Positions 8,163-16,952 of a stretch of 39,907 nucleotides of DNA are shown here, piece after piece (position 1 is the first letter of the stretch; every line of letters begins with the position of its first letter). The position numbers and the translations under genes are program-made. This DNA comes from Lysobacteraceae bacterium (GTDB lineage Bacteria; Pseudomonadota; Gammaproteobacteria; Xanthomonadales; Xanthomonadaceae), in the NCBI GenBank assembly GCA_008015095.1, contig SSEV01000239.1:1-39907 (forward strand). Reading direction: 5' to 3'. Under the pieces are notes generated by a model. It was not told the origin of the DNA. It worked only from the letters and a program-made list of their open reading frames with translations, and ran no database searches.

Positions 8163-9851
8163 ATGACCGAATCATTCGCAGAACTGTTCGAACAGAGCCA
8201 GACTAATCTGGCCAAGCTCAAGCCCGGCGCCATCGTCAGCGGCACCGTCGTCGATATCCGCTCCGACGTCGTGGTGATCAACGCCGGCCTGAAGTCTGAG
8301 GGCATCGTCCCGATCGAACAGTTCCGTAACGACGCCGGCGAGATCGACGTCGCTGTCGGCGACACCGTCAAGGTGGCGCTGGACTCCCTGGAGAACGGTT
8401 TCGGCGAAACCATCCTCTCGCGCGAGAAAGCCAAGCGCGCAATGGTCTGGGACGAGTTGGAAGAGGCGCTGCAGAAGAACGAAACCATCACCGGCCGCAT
8501 CAGCGGCAAGGTCAAGGGCGGTTTCACTGTCGATATCAAGGATGTCCGCGCGTTCCTGCCGGGATCGTTGGTTGACGTGCGCCCGGTCCGTGATCCGGTC
8601 TACCTCGAAGGTAAGGAGCTGGAGTTCAAGCTGATCAAGCTCGATCGCAAGCGCAACAATGTCGTCGTCTCCCGCCGCGCGGTGGTCGAGAGCGAGCATT
8701 CGGAAGAGCGCGAGATCCTGCTCGAGAAGCTGGTCGAAGGCGCGAAGCTCAAGGGCGTGGTCAAGAATCTCACCGATTACGGTGCGTTCGTCGATCTCGG
8801 CGGCATCGATGGCCTGCTGCATATCACCGACATGGCGTGGAAGCGCGTGCGTCATCCCTCCGAAGTGGTCGAGGTCGGTCAGGAACTGGAAGTTCGCGTG
8901 CTCAAATACGATCGCGAACGCAACCGTGTCAGCCTTGGTCTCAAGCAGCTGGGCGAGGATCCATGGGACAACATCGCGCGCCGTTACCCGGCCAACATGC
9001 GCATGTTCGGTAAGGTTTCCAACGTCACTGACTATGGCGCTTTCGTGGAGATCGAGCCGGGCGTCGAGGGTCTGGTTCACGTGTCCGAGATGGACTGGAC
9101 CAACAAGAACGTCAATCCGTCTAAGGTTGTCCAGGTGGGCGACGAGGTCGAGGTGATGATCCTCGATGTGGACGAGGAGCGTCGTCGCATCTCTCTGGGC
9201 ATGAAGCAGTGCACCCAGAACCCCTGGGAAATGTTTGCAGCGACCCACAAGAAGAACGACAAGGTGTCCGGTCAAATCAAGTCGATCACCGACTTCGGCA
9301 TCTTCATCGGCTTGGATGGCGGGATCGACGGTTTGATCCATCTGTCCGATCTGAGCTGGAACACCACCGGCGAAGACGTGGTCCGCAATTTCAAGAAGGG
9401 CGACACTCTCGAAGCGGTCGTGCTAGCCGTCGATCCGGAACGCGAACGTATCAGCCTTGGCGTAAAGCAGCTTGAACAGGATCCGTTCGGCCAGTTCATG
9501 GCGACCTATCCCAAGGGCTCCAAAGTCTCCGGCATGGTGAAGGAAGTCGACGCGAAGGGCGCGATGATCGACCTTGGCGACGGCATCGAAGGTTATGTCA
9601 CCGCGCGCGACGTCAGTCACGAGCGTGTCGAGGACGCCAGTCAGCATCTGAAGGTGGGTGACAAGGTCGAAGCCAAGTTGATCGGCATGGACCGGAAGGG
9701 CCGCACTTTGCAGTTGTCGATTAAAGCCAAGGATGAAGCCGAGACTCAGGAGGCGTTGGCCGAGTACAACAAAGCCTCCGCCGAAGCCGCCAGCGGCACA
9801 ACCAAACTGGGTGCGTTGCTGCGCGAGCAGCTCGAGAACCGGTCCGAGTAA
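8163..9851 (+). CDS. rpsA: 30S ribosomal protein S1
   Basis: 562 residues from the ATG at 8163 ([12 protein letters not shown]), close to the E. coli length. S1 binds mRNA on the 30S platform and helps initiation on structured or leaderless messages. Six S1 (OB-fold) repeats can be followed: two N-terminal ribosome-binding ones (about residues 20-170), then four RNA-binding repeats recognised by the series [60 protein letters not shown] and [20 protein letters not shown]. There is no Shine-Dalgarno sequence before the ATG (the leader ends ACCGAGTAATCAACAC), as in E. coli rpsA, where this allows autoregulation by S1. Confidence 0.98.
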   Translation: MTESFAELFEQSQTNLAKLKPGAIVSGTVVDIRSDVVVINAGLKSEGIVPIEQFRNDAGEIDVAVGDTVKVALDSLENGFGETILSREKAKRAMVWDELEEALQKNETITGRISGKVKGGFTVDIKDVRAFLPGSLVDVRPVRDPVYLEGKELEFKLIKLDRKRNNVVVSRRAVVESEHSEEREILLEKLVEGAKLKGVVKNLTDYGAFVDLGGIDGLLHITDMAWKRVRHPSEVVEVGQELEVRVLKYDRERNRVSLGLKQLGEDPWDNIARRYPANMRMFGKVSNVTDYGAFVEIEPGVEGLVHVSEMDWTNKNVNPSKVVQVGDEVEVMILDVDEERRRISLGMKQCTQNPWEMFAATHKKNDKVSGQIKSITDFGIFIGLDGGIDGLIHLSDLSWNTTGEDVVRNFKKGDTLEAVVLAVDPERERISLGVKQLEQDPFGQFMATYPKGSKVSGMVKEVDAKGAMIDLGDGIEGYVTARDVSHERVEDASQHLKVGDKVEAKLIGMDRKGRTLQLSIKAKDEAETQEALAEYNKASAEAASGTTKLGALLREQLENRSE

Positions 9852-9866
9852 TCCGCACCGGGTCCA

Positions 9867-9895
9867 ACGGCGATCCGCATGATGCGGATCGCCGT
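9867..9895. terminator. Perfect hairpin after rpsA
   Basis: 12-bp perfect stem (9867-9878 with 9884-9895), loop ATGAT, 16 bases after the rpsA stop. No T run follows, so it may act as an mRNA-stabilising structure or partial terminator before ihfB. Confidence 0.55.
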
Positions 9896-9937
9896 CCGGA
9901 CCGAGCGGTTGCGGTCTGAGCGAGCACTGCGAACGCC

Positions 9938-10240
9938 ATGACCAAGTCAGAACTGATCGAAATTCTGGCCCAGCGCCAGAGTCATCTGAAAGCAGACGAT
10001 GTCGACCTCGCGGTCAAGTCGTTGCTCGAAATGATGGGAGGGGCGCTGGCCGAGGGCGAGCGGATCGAGATCCGCGGGTTCGGCAGTTTTTCACTGCATT
10101 ACCGGCCGCCGCGCACTGGCCGAAACCCAAAGACCGGCGATGCCGTTGCGTTGCCCGGCAAGCATGTGCCGCACTTCAAGCCTGGCAAGGAGCTTCGCGA
10201 CAGGGTCAGCAGCGTCGTACCGCTGCCCTCCGAAGATTGA
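9938..10240 (+). CDS. ihfB: Integration host factor subunit beta
   Basis: 100 residues. IhfB pairs with IhfA to bind and sharply bend specific DNA sites in the nucleoid. Visible: [14 protein letters not shown] at the N-terminus, the family core [20 protein letters not shown], and the beta-arm RNPKTGDAV with the intercalating Pro, then [12 protein letters not shown]. The subunit call (beta rather than alpha or HU) rests on the N-terminus and the position after rpsA, the standard place of ihfB. Confidence 0.96.
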   Translation: MTKSELIEILAQRQSHLKADDVDLAVKSLLEMMGGALAEGERIEIRGFGSFSLHYRPPRTGRNPKTGDAVALPGKHVPHFKPGKELRDRVSSVVPLPSED

Positions 10241-10354
10241 TCCCGGGCGCGCCTAGGGATTCCGAGGCGGGGCCGGCGAGCGGGTATTTCCTCATCCGAT
10301 GCCGACCGGCATACACTTGCCGGCATCCGTATCCATTGCGACCCCGTCATCACG

Positions 10355-10645
10355 ATGCGACCGGTCCGTCTTATCATCGCCGCGATCTTCCTTGCCACCG
10401 GTGTCGTGCTCGGTGCTTTGAATGCCCAACCGGTTGTGGTCGATCTTGGCGCGATGCGGCTCGACGCCCCGCTTGGCATCGTCATATTGGTAGCGCTGCT
10501 TATCGGGGTGCTTGCCGGCGGATTGGCGCTCACCGCATCGGTGGTTTTGCCAATGCGGCGTCGGCGGCGGCATGAGCAGCGACGCGCAGCGTCGCATACG
10601 CCCACCTCGCAGCCTTCGATATCCCCCATTCCCGACGAGCATTGA
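10355..10645 (+). CDS. lapA: LapA-family membrane protein (DUF1049)
   Basis: 96 residues: a first membrane segment (about 5-24, LIIAAIFLATGVVLGAL), a short loop, a second (about 40-66, GIVILVALLIGVLAGGLAL), then a basic cytoplasmic tail starting RRRRRHEQRR. LapA partners LapB in the inner membrane in E. coli, where LapB works with FtsH to set LpxC levels and thus lipopolysaccharide amount. The stop is one base before the lapB ATG, as expected for an operon pair. Confidence 0.88.
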   Translation: MRPVRLIIAAIFLATGVVLGALNAQPVVVDLGAMRLDAPLGIVILVALLIGVLAGGLALTASVVLPMRRRRRHEQRRAASHTPTSQPSISPIPDEH

Positions 10646-10646
10646 A

Positions 10647-11825
10647 ATGGCCTTCATTTCGGAATGGTTCTGGTTTTTCCTGTTGTTGCCTCTGGCCGCG
10701 CTCAGTGGCTGGATCATTGGACGGCGCGGTGGGGAACGACACAGCGATCATCAGGTCAGCAGGCTTTCGACGACCTATTTCCGTGGGTTGAATTACTTGT
10801 TGAACGAGCAGCCGGACAAGGCGATTGAGCTGTTCCTGCATGTGGCCGAACTCGACAAGGACACGTTCGAGACGCAGGTCGCGCTCGGGCATCTGTTTCG
10901 TCGGCGTGGCGAGGTCGATCGCGCGATACGTTTGCATCAGGGCTTGGTTCAACGCAACGATCTGAGTGATCAACAGCGCGTCCAGGCCCTGTTAGCCCTC
11001 GGCGAGGATTACATGCGTTCAGGTCTGCTTGATCGCGCCGAGACTGTGTTCACCGACCTGGCCAGGATCGACGACCGTGCGCCGCAGGCGTTGCGCCATC
11101 TGATCGGCATCTATCAGGCGGAACGTGATTGGCAGAAAGCGATCGAGAAGGCTTCGCGCTACGAAGCTGTGACCGGTGAGCCGATGGGTAAACTGATCGC
11201 GCAGTTCGAATGCGAATTGGCCGAACGCCAGCGATCCGCTGGTGACGCAGAGCAGGCGCGCGCGTCGATCGCCCGCGCGTATGCGGCTGACTCGACCACG
11301 GTGCGTGCCGGCATGTTGGAAGGGCGGATCGAATTCGAGGCGGGAAGATATCCAGCCGCGATCCGCGCGTACGAACGCGCCGCCCGCCACGATCCCGATT
11401 ATCTGCCTGAGATCCTGCCTTCGCTGCTGGTCTGCTACGAGAAGGTCGGCGATCCTACCGGAGCGCGAGCTTTCCTCGCCGAAATGTGCGAACACTACCG
11501 CGGCATCTCCCCGGTGCTGGCGTTGACAAGACTTGTCGAGGCCGGGGAGGGCGTGCATGCGGCCCGGGATTATCTCGCGCGCCAACTCAAGGAGCGTCCA
11601 TCAGTGCGGGGCGAAGTTGCGCTGATCGATCTCAGCCTCGCCGACCATACCGACCCAATCGCGACCTTGCATGATCTGAAGCACATCACCGACCAGTTGC
11701 TGGTGCGCAATCCCAGTTACCGCTGCAATCGATGTGGCTTCGGTGCGCGCAGTCATCACTGGCAATGCCCGAGTTGCAAGGAGTGGGGCACGGTGAAACC
11801 GCTATTGAACTACGCCGTAGTCTGA
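10647..11825 (+). CDS. lapB: Lipopolysaccharide assembly protein B (TPR protein)
   Basis: 393 residues. One N-terminal membrane anchor (FWFFLLLPLAALSGWIIG), then a run of TPR helices (YFRGLNYLLNEQPDKAIELF and following) and a C-terminal rubredoxin-like zinc knuckle: C361, C364, C375, C378 in YRCNRCGF and CPSCKEW. In E. coli, LapB (YciM) brings LpxC to the FtsH protease and is antagonised by YejM. The ATG at 10647 was chosen because it follows the lapA stop and precedes the membrane segment; the open frame upstream overlaps lapA. Confidence 0.95.
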   Translation: MAFISEWFWFFLLLPLAALSGWIIGRRGGERHSDHQVSRLSTTYFRGLNYLLNEQPDKAIELFLHVAELDKDTFETQVALGHLFRRRGEVDRAIRLHQGLVQRNDLSDQQRVQALLALGEDYMRSGLLDRAETVFTDLARIDDRAPQALRHLIGIYQAERDWQKAIEKASRYEAVTGEPMGKLIAQFECELAERQRSAGDAEQARASIARAYAADSTTVRAGMLEGRIEFEAGRYPAAIRAYERAARHDPDYLPEILPSLLVCYEKVGDPTGARAFLAEMCEHYRGISPVLALTRLVEAGEGVHAARDYLARQLKERPSVRGEVALIDLSLADHTDPIATLHDLKHITDQLLVRNPSYRCNRCGFGARSHHWQCPSCKEWGTVKPLLNYAVV

Positions 11826-11826
11826 A

Positions 11827-12840
11827 ATGACCTTTGCTCCTGGATGGATGCTCTGGTTCGGATTGTTCTTGATAGTGAGTGCGCTTGGCACTTGGCTGGC
11901 CCGCCATTACGCATTGCAGCGGCGTATGCTCGACCAGCCGGGCGAACGCCGTAGCCATACCGTTGCCACTCCACGCGGCGGCGGCATTTCGATCGCCATC
12001 GCGCTGTTGATCGCACTTTGCACCCTGATCGTGCGCATGCCCTCGACTTTCGTGACCATGTCTCTGGCGGCGCTCGGTCTGGTGCTGGTCGCCGGTATCG
12101 GTTGGATCGACGATCACCGGCCGTTATCGGTCATACCGAAATTATCCGTACATATCCTCGCCTCACTGTCATTATCTGCAGGTATCGTTCTTGGGGGCGG
12201 CTCGCTAGGCTGTGGACTCGTTGTTTTCATATCCGGTTTGGTTCTGATCAATATCTGGAATTTCATGGATGGCATCGACGGGCTCGCGGCATCTCAAGCG
12301 GGTCTGGCGGCTGTGTTCTTCCTGTTGTTCGCCGGCGCAGGCAATGTGGTTCATCTGGGGTTGGCGTTGGTCGCGGCAATCTGTGGATTCCTGCCGTTCA
12401 ATCTGCCCACTGCGAAGATTTTTCTGGGGGATGTAGGGAGCGGAGCGCTTGGTTACGCGCTGGCGTTGATGGCGGGACTGGCGATGGAACGCATGCCGGT
12501 CGAAATTTGGCCGTTGTTGTTGTTGCCGTTGAGTGCATTTCTGCTGGATGCCGGCCTGACGCTGCTCTCGCGGATGCTGCGCGGAGAGCGCTGGTGGACG
12601 CCGCACGTCGAGCATGCCTACCAACGATGGGCCAGGAGATCGAGGAGTCATGGCCGGGTGACCATGGCGTACGCCGTCTGGACGATGATGGCGATGGCAG
12701 GGGGGGGGCTGTTCGGGGGGAACGATTCGAGAGGGAATGCGATGCTGGTATTGGCGTGGTTCGGTATAGGGGGCGCGAGCTGGTATTGGCTGAGAAGCCG
12801 GCCGGATTCGGGCCATAGTGATTCCGGAGTGAAGCCATGA
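11827..12840 (+). CDS. WecA/MraY-family undecaprenyl-phosphate glycosylphosphotransferase
   Basis: 337 residues, a polytopic inner-membrane protein with about ten hydrophobic segments. This family transfers a sugar-1-phosphate (often an N-acetylated hexosamine) to undecaprenyl phosphate and starts synthesis of O-antigen or exopolysaccharide. Conserved: DQPGERRSHTVATPRGGG, the aspartates of WIDDHRPLS, NIWNFMDGIDGLAASQ, KIFLGDVGSGALGY and the His motif HVEHAYQRW. With the WbpM-like gene next door it looks like WbpL of Pseudomonas rather than WecA, but the donor sugar cannot be told. A run of nine G (12700-12708, codons 292-294) lies 44 codons before the stop and could slip. The stop overlaps the next ATG by four bases. 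Confidence 0.9.
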   Translation: MTFAPGWMLWFGLFLIVSALGTWLARHYALQRRMLDQPGERRSHTVATPRGGGISIAIALLIALCTLIVRMPSTFVTMSLAALGLVLVAGIGWIDDHRPLSVIPKLSVHILASLSLSAGIVLGGGSLGCGLVVFISGLVLINIWNFMDGIDGLAASQAGLAAVFFLLFAGAGNVVHLGLALVAAICGFLPFNLPTAKIFLGDVGSGALGYALALMAGLAMERMPVEIWPLLLLPLSAFLLDAGLTLLSRMLRGERWWTPHVEHAYQRWARRSRSHGRVTMAYAVWTMMAMAGGGLFGGNDSRGNAMLVLAWFGIGGASWYWLRSRPDSGHSDSGVKP

Positions 12841-14759
12841 CCGGTTGGAGAGAACGCCTCAGTGGTGGACTGCCCCGAGCGGCTATCGTTATCCACGATC
12901 TGTGCATGGTCTGGTTATGTTGGAACGTTCTGGTCCGCTTCCGCTTTGCGATGCTGAACGCAGCGAGTTTGCCGACGATACTCTCGCCTGAAGTATTGCT
13001 GGTGTTGGTCGCGCAGGGGCTGGTGTTCTGGCAGGTCGGTCTCTATCGCGGAATTTGGCGCTTTGCCAGCGTTCCAGACCTCGTGAATATTCTCAAAGCG
13101 AGCATGTTCGGTTTGCTCGCGATCCTGCTGGTCCTATTCATCTATAACCGGCTCGATCAGGCGCCACGATCGGTGCTTGTGCTTTATCCCTTCGGCCTGA
13201 CCCTGATGCTCGGGACGCCACGTCTGTTGTATCGCTCGTGGAAGGATCATGGCCGCATACGCGGGGACAAGGCGGCGATCCGGGTGCTGATCCTCGGGGC
13301 GGGTCAGGCCGGCGAAGCGCTGGTGCGTGATCTGCGTCGTACAGGCGCTTACCAACCGGTTGGCTTCCTCGATGACGCCGCCAAATTGCGAGGCAGCCAC
13401 CTGCATGGTGTGCCGATTCTGGGTCGGATCGAGGATGTCGGCCGAATAGCCCCGGAAACCGCCGCCAAGTTACTGGTCATCGCCTTGCCCTCGGTCGACG
13501 CTGAGCGAATGCGCCAGGTGATCGAAGCCTGCGAGCGCACCGGAATTCCATTCCGGATGGTGCCGAGGCTGAACGACATCCTCGAAGGTCGCTCCTTGCC
13601 GGGCGAGTTGAAGGAAGTTGCGATCGAAGACCTGCTCGGACGCGAGCCTGTGGTGCCCGATTGGAAGGCGATGCGTGATTGGTTGGGCGGGCGTAGCGTG
13701 CTGGTGACGGGCGCGGGCGGCTCGATCGGCTCGGAACTTTGCCGCCAGTGCGCGCGCCATGGCGCGAGCAAGATCGCTTTGGTCGAGATTGACGAACTGG
13801 CGCTGACCACCACTCAGATGCGACTACGTCGCGACTTCCCGGAAATCGAATTGGCTCCCGTACTCGGCGATTGCGGCGATCCGGCGGTCATTCGATACGC
13901 GCTGGAATTAGTCCGCCCCGATGCGGTATTCCACGCAGCGGCCTACAAACAGGTGCCGCTGCTCGAAGCGCAGTTGCGCGAGGCGGTCCGCAATAATGTG
14001 TTGTCCACCGATACCGTCGCGCGCGAAAGCGCTGCCGCCGGCGTGGGTACTTTCGTATTGATTTCCACGGACAAAGCCGTCGACCCGGTCAACGTGCTCG
14101 GTGCGACCAAGCGCCTGGCCGAAATGTTGTGCCAATCGCTCGCGGATCCGCGCTCGACTCGGTTCGTCACCGTACGCTTCGGCAATGTGCTTGACTCCGC
14201 CGGTAGCGTAGTGCCCTTATTCCGCGAGCAGATCCGCAACGGTGGTCCGGTGACCGTCACCGATGCGGATGTAACTCGTTTCTTTATGACCATCCCTGAG
14301 GCATGCCAGTTGATCCTGCAGGCTTCGGCGATCGGCTCGCAGCAGGCGATCTACACGCTCGATATGGGTGAACCGGTATCGATCCGTCTGCTCGCAGAAC
14401 AGATGATCCGCCTCGCCGGCAAACAACCAGGCCGTGATATCGCGATTGTCTACACCGGGTTGCGGCCGGGCGAAAAACTGCACGAGACCTTGTTCCATGC
14501 GGACGAGCGCTATCGGCCGACGGCACATCCGAAGATCCTGCAAGCGCAACCGCGACAGGTGCCGGCGGACGCAATCGCAACAGCGATTGCGCGGATGCGT
14601 GAGGCCAGTAGCCGATACGATTTGGAGGCGTTGTCGGTCATGTTGCGCGAGGCAGTGCCGGAATTCGTGCCAACTGCGGCCACTGGCGAGACCCAGGCGC
14701 ATGCCGCGACGGTTGTGGCGTTTCCCGCGCGCAACGCGCGCAAGACGCGGATGGATTAG
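12837..14759 (+). CDS. WbpM/CapD-type nucleotide-sugar 4,6-dehydratase/epimerase, membrane-bound
   Basis: 640 residues. Four N-terminal membrane helices (about 10-120), a first Rossmann domain (VLILGAGQAGEALVRDLRRT) and a second, catalytic SDR domain (VLVTGAGGSIGSELCRQC). These enzymes make UDP-4-keto-6-deoxy-hexosamines (WbpM, PglF) for O-antigen or glycoprotein sugars. Active-site region: AAAYKQVPLLE and S410-T-D-K-A-V...L421-G-A-T-K425. The canonical SDR Tyr is Met in WbpM and PglF; here it is Leu. GGAG ten bases before the ATG and the four-base overlap with the preceding glycosylphosphotransferase indicate one unit. The exact product is inferred only. Confidence 0.9.
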   Translation: MTGWRERLSGGLPRAAIVIHDLCMVWLCWNVLVRFRFAMLNAASLPTILSPEVLLVLVAQGLVFWQVGLYRGIWRFASVPDLVNILKASMFGLLAILLVLFIYNRLDQAPRSVLVLYPFGLTLMLGTPRLLYRSWKDHGRIRGDKAAIRVLILGAGQAGEALVRDLRRTGAYQPVGFLDDAAKLRGSHLHGVPILGRIEDVGRIAPETAAKLLVIALPSVDAERMRQVIEACERTGIPFRMVPRLNDILEGRSLPGELKEVAIEDLLGREPVVPDWKAMRDWLGGRSVLVTGAGGSIGSELCRQCARHGASKIALVEIDELALTTTQMRLRRDFPEIELAPVLGDCGDPAVIRYALELVRPDAVFHAAAYKQVPLLEAQLREAVRNNVLSTDTVARESAAAGVGTFVLISTDKAVDPVNVLGATKRLAEMLCQSLADPRSTRFVTVRFGNVLDSAGSVVPLFREQIRNGGPVTVTDADVTRFFMTIPEACQLILQASAIGSQQAIYTLDMGEPVSIRLLAEQMIRLAGKQPGRDIAIVYTGLRPGEKLHETLFHADERYRPTAHPKILQAQPRQVPADAIATAIARMREASSRYDLEALSVMLREAVPEFVPTAATGETQAHAATVVAFPARNARKTRMD

Positions 14760-15009
14760 AGACTGGGTTCCGACAACGCTGAATAAGCGAGCGTCGCCGT
14801 GGCGTATTGGGTGCTCGGCGCATGGGTCAATTGCGCAAGTAATGGATTCAGCATGAGTGAGCACGATTCGCTCAGGGGCCGCGACCACTGGAAGAGTCTA
14901 GCGGGGCTCGTTCGGCGCCGCCCTAATTTCGGTAGGGTCTCGGTTTGCGGATTTGGCTGTTGCTCAACCCCTCGCGTAATATTTGCCGATAGCCATCCGC
15001 CGGATTCTT

Positions 15010-15921
15010 ATGGGCCGTATCCGCAAAGCCGTGTTTCCCGTTGCCGGTCTCGGCACCCGCTTCCTGCCGGCGACGAAGACCGTTCCCAAGGAAATGTTGC
15101 CGATTGTCGATCGCCCATTGATCCAATACGCGGTGGACGAAGCTGTGGAGGCAGGATGCGACACCCTGATCTTCGTCACCAATCGTTACAAGCACGCTGT
15201 TGCCGATTACTTCGATAAAGCCTACGAACTCGAACAAAGGCTGGAGAAGTCCGGCAAGCAGGAACAGCTTGATCTTGTGCGCAACGTGTTGCCTCCGCAT
15301 GTGCGGGCGGTGTTCGTCACTCAAGCGGAAGCGCTAGGTCTTGGACACGCAGTGCTTTGCGCTAGGCCCATCGTCGGAGATGAGCCTTTCGCCGTGCTGT
15401 TGCCGGACGATCTCATCTGGAACGGTCGTGAAGGGCATGGCGGTCCTGGCGCCTTGAAACAGATGGCGGATGCGGCCGAAGTTTCGGGCGCCAGCGTGAT
15501 CGCAGTGCAGGATGTGCCGCGCGAACAGACCGGCAGCTACGGCATCGTCGCCACTGACGATTTTTCCGGACGCGCGGCGCGGATCCGCAAGATCGTCGAA
15601 AAGCCCAAACCGGAAGTCGCACCGAGCAATCTGGCTGTGGTCGGCCGCTATGTGCTTGATGGACGTATTTTCGACTTGCTGGAAAAGACTAGGCCCGGCG
15701 CAGGCGGCGAAATCCAGCTCACCGATGCGATTGCAGCGCTGTTGGCCGAACAGCCTGTCGACGCTTATCGCTTTCAGGGAACCCGCTTCGATTGCGGTAC
15801 GCACCTGGGTCTGATCGAGGCCACGATTCGTTATGCGCTCGATCACGAGACCTTGAGCGATGCCGCCCGTGGCATGATGCAGAACGCACTCAGCGAGCTA
15901 GGCGTGGTTGATTTGGATTAA
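15010..15921 (+). CDS. galU: UTP--glucose-1-phosphate uridylyltransferase
   Basis: 303 residues from the ATG at 15010 ([13 protein letters not shown]). GalU makes UDP-glucose from UTP and glucose-1-phosphate for polysaccharides. The nucleotidyltransferase signature is [20 protein letters not shown]; also [32 protein letters not shown] and [15 protein letters not shown], the last being the GalU C-terminal site motif. It lies 250 bases after the dehydratase gene; the gap (14760-15009) shows nothing I recognise. It fits a local sugar-nucleotide/polysaccharide cluster. Confidence 0.96.
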   Translation: MGRIRKAVFPVAGLGTRFLPATKTVPKEMLPIVDRPLIQYAVDEAVEAGCDTLIFVTNRYKHAVADYFDKAYELEQRLEKSGKQEQLDLVRNVLPPHVRAVFVTQAEALGLGHAVLCARPIVGDEPFAVLLPDDLIWNGREGHGGPGALKQMADAAEVSGASVIAVQDVPREQTGSYGIVATDDFSGRAARIRKIVEKPKPEVAPSNLAVVGRYVLDGRIFDLLEKTRPGAGGEIQLTDAIAALLAEQPVDAYRFQGTRFDCGTHLGLIEATIRYALDHETLSDAARGMMQNALSELGVVDLD

Positions 15922-16048
15922 GCCTGCGGTTGAGCGGCAGATCCGTATCGCGTAAGGCGAACGTAGCATGCGACTGGTCGAATGCGTGATGAACCGCTTG
16001 ATGCACACGCTTCAAAAGGGCTTGCTTCAAGGGCGCCTACTCAAGGAC

Positions 16049-16093
16049 ACCTACTTCAAGGGCACCTACTTCAAGGGCACCTACTTCAAGGGC
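16049..16093. repeat. Tandem repeat, 3 x 15 bp, before the DDAH gene
   Basis: Three perfect copies of ACCTACTTCAAGGGC (16049-16063, 16064-16078, 16079-16093). Degenerate copies precede it (CGCCTACTCAAGGAC at 16034-16048, and CTTGCTTCAAGGGC ending near 16034). Each unit contains AAGGG, a Shine-Dalgarno-like core; the last copy lies seven bases before the GTG start at 16101, so it supplies the ribosome-binding site. Confidence 0.9.
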
Positions 16094-16100
16094 ATCGACA

Positions 16101-16910
16101 GTGATCGCTGAAAAGATCCGGTACGCGGTGACTCGATCCGTCGGCGATGACTTGTCCGCTTGCGAATTGTCCTTCGTTGACCGACATCCGATCGATGTCG
16201 TACGCGCGACAGCGCAACATCTCGCCTATCAGCATGCTTTGCGCGAAATTGGCTGTGAGCTGATCGTCCTGCCGGCATTGCCTGGTCATCCCGATGCGGT
16301 GTTCGTCGAGGACGTCGCGCTGGCGCTGGATGAGGTCGCGGTGATAACTCGGCCGGGTGCTGCATCGCGCAGGGCCGAGTCGACGGCGGTCGAAGCCATA
16401 CTATGCGCGCACCGTCCGCTGCTGCGGATCGAGCCGCCCGGCACGCTTGATGGCGGCGATATCCTGCGTATCGGACGTAAGATCTATCTTGGCGCATCCG
16501 CGCGCAGCAATGCCGCCGGGCATGCGCAATTAACGGCGTTGTTGGGGCCATTCGGCTATCAAGTCCACAGTGTGGAAATCCGCGACTGTTTGCACTTGAA
16601 ATCCGCAGTGACGCAGGTCGCCGCGAATACCGTGCTGATCCAGCCGGGGTGGGTGGATTCTTCGGCGTTTAAGGCCTACGGTCGGATCGAAGTCGATGGT
16701 GCGGAAGCGCATGCCGCGAACGCTCTGGCGATCGGAGATAGCGTGATCTATCCGGCTAATTTTCCGCGCACCGCCGCACGGCTCGAAGCTCACGGTTTGC
16801 GTCTGCGGATCGTGGAAGTGGACGAACTGCAGAAGGCCGAGGGGGCAGTAACCTGCTGCAGCCTCGTGTTCGACAGCGAATTCAGAAGCATGCATGCCAC
16901 GGATGTTTGA
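16101..16910 (+). CDS. Dimethylarginine dimethylaminohydrolase (DDAH) family hydrolase
   Basis: 269 residues from the GTG at 16101; no in-frame ATG exists between the upstream stop (15999) and this codon. DDAH hydrolyses methylated arginines to citrulline and methylamines; bacterial members are cytoplasmic. Visible: the substrate-binding acidic pair in DAVFVEDVALAL (E70, D71), TLDGGDILRIG, catalytic His H165 in CLHLKSAVTQV, and the nucleophile in GAVTCCSLVF (C252 or C253). It belongs to the same superfamily as AguA in this window. The gene stands alone, with the tandem repeat before it and a hairpin overlapping its stop. Confidence 0.88.
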   Translation: MIAEKIRYAVTRSVGDDLSACELSFVDRHPIDVVRATAQHLAYQHALREIGCELIVLPALPGHPDAVFVEDVALALDEVAVITRPGAASRRAESTAVEAILCAHRPLLRIEPPGTLDGGDILRIGRKIYLGASARSNAAGHAQLTALLGPFGYQVHSVEIRDCLHLKSAVTQVAANTVLIQPGWVDSSAFKAYGRIEVDGAEAHAANALAIGDSVIYPANFPRTAARLEAHGLRLRIVEVDELQKAEGAVTCCSLVFDSEFRSMHATDV

Positions 16911-16931
16911 GGGCGCAGAAGCGCCCTCAAA
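16906..16931. terminator. Bidirectional hairpin between DDAH gene and fadA
   Basis: Perfect 11-bp stem (16906-16916 with 16921-16931) with an AGAA loop, overlapping the stop codon of the DDAH gene. The two genes converge here, with the fadA stop 22 bases further on. No long T run on either strand, but the position fits a shared terminator. Confidence 0.7.
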
Positions 16932-16952
16932 CTTACCGAACCAATGCCACGC

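Noticed and set aside
16034-16093. Possible CRISPR array from the repeated units before the DDAH gene
   Set aside because: Units are directly adjacent with no spacers and too short; it is a simple tandem repeat.
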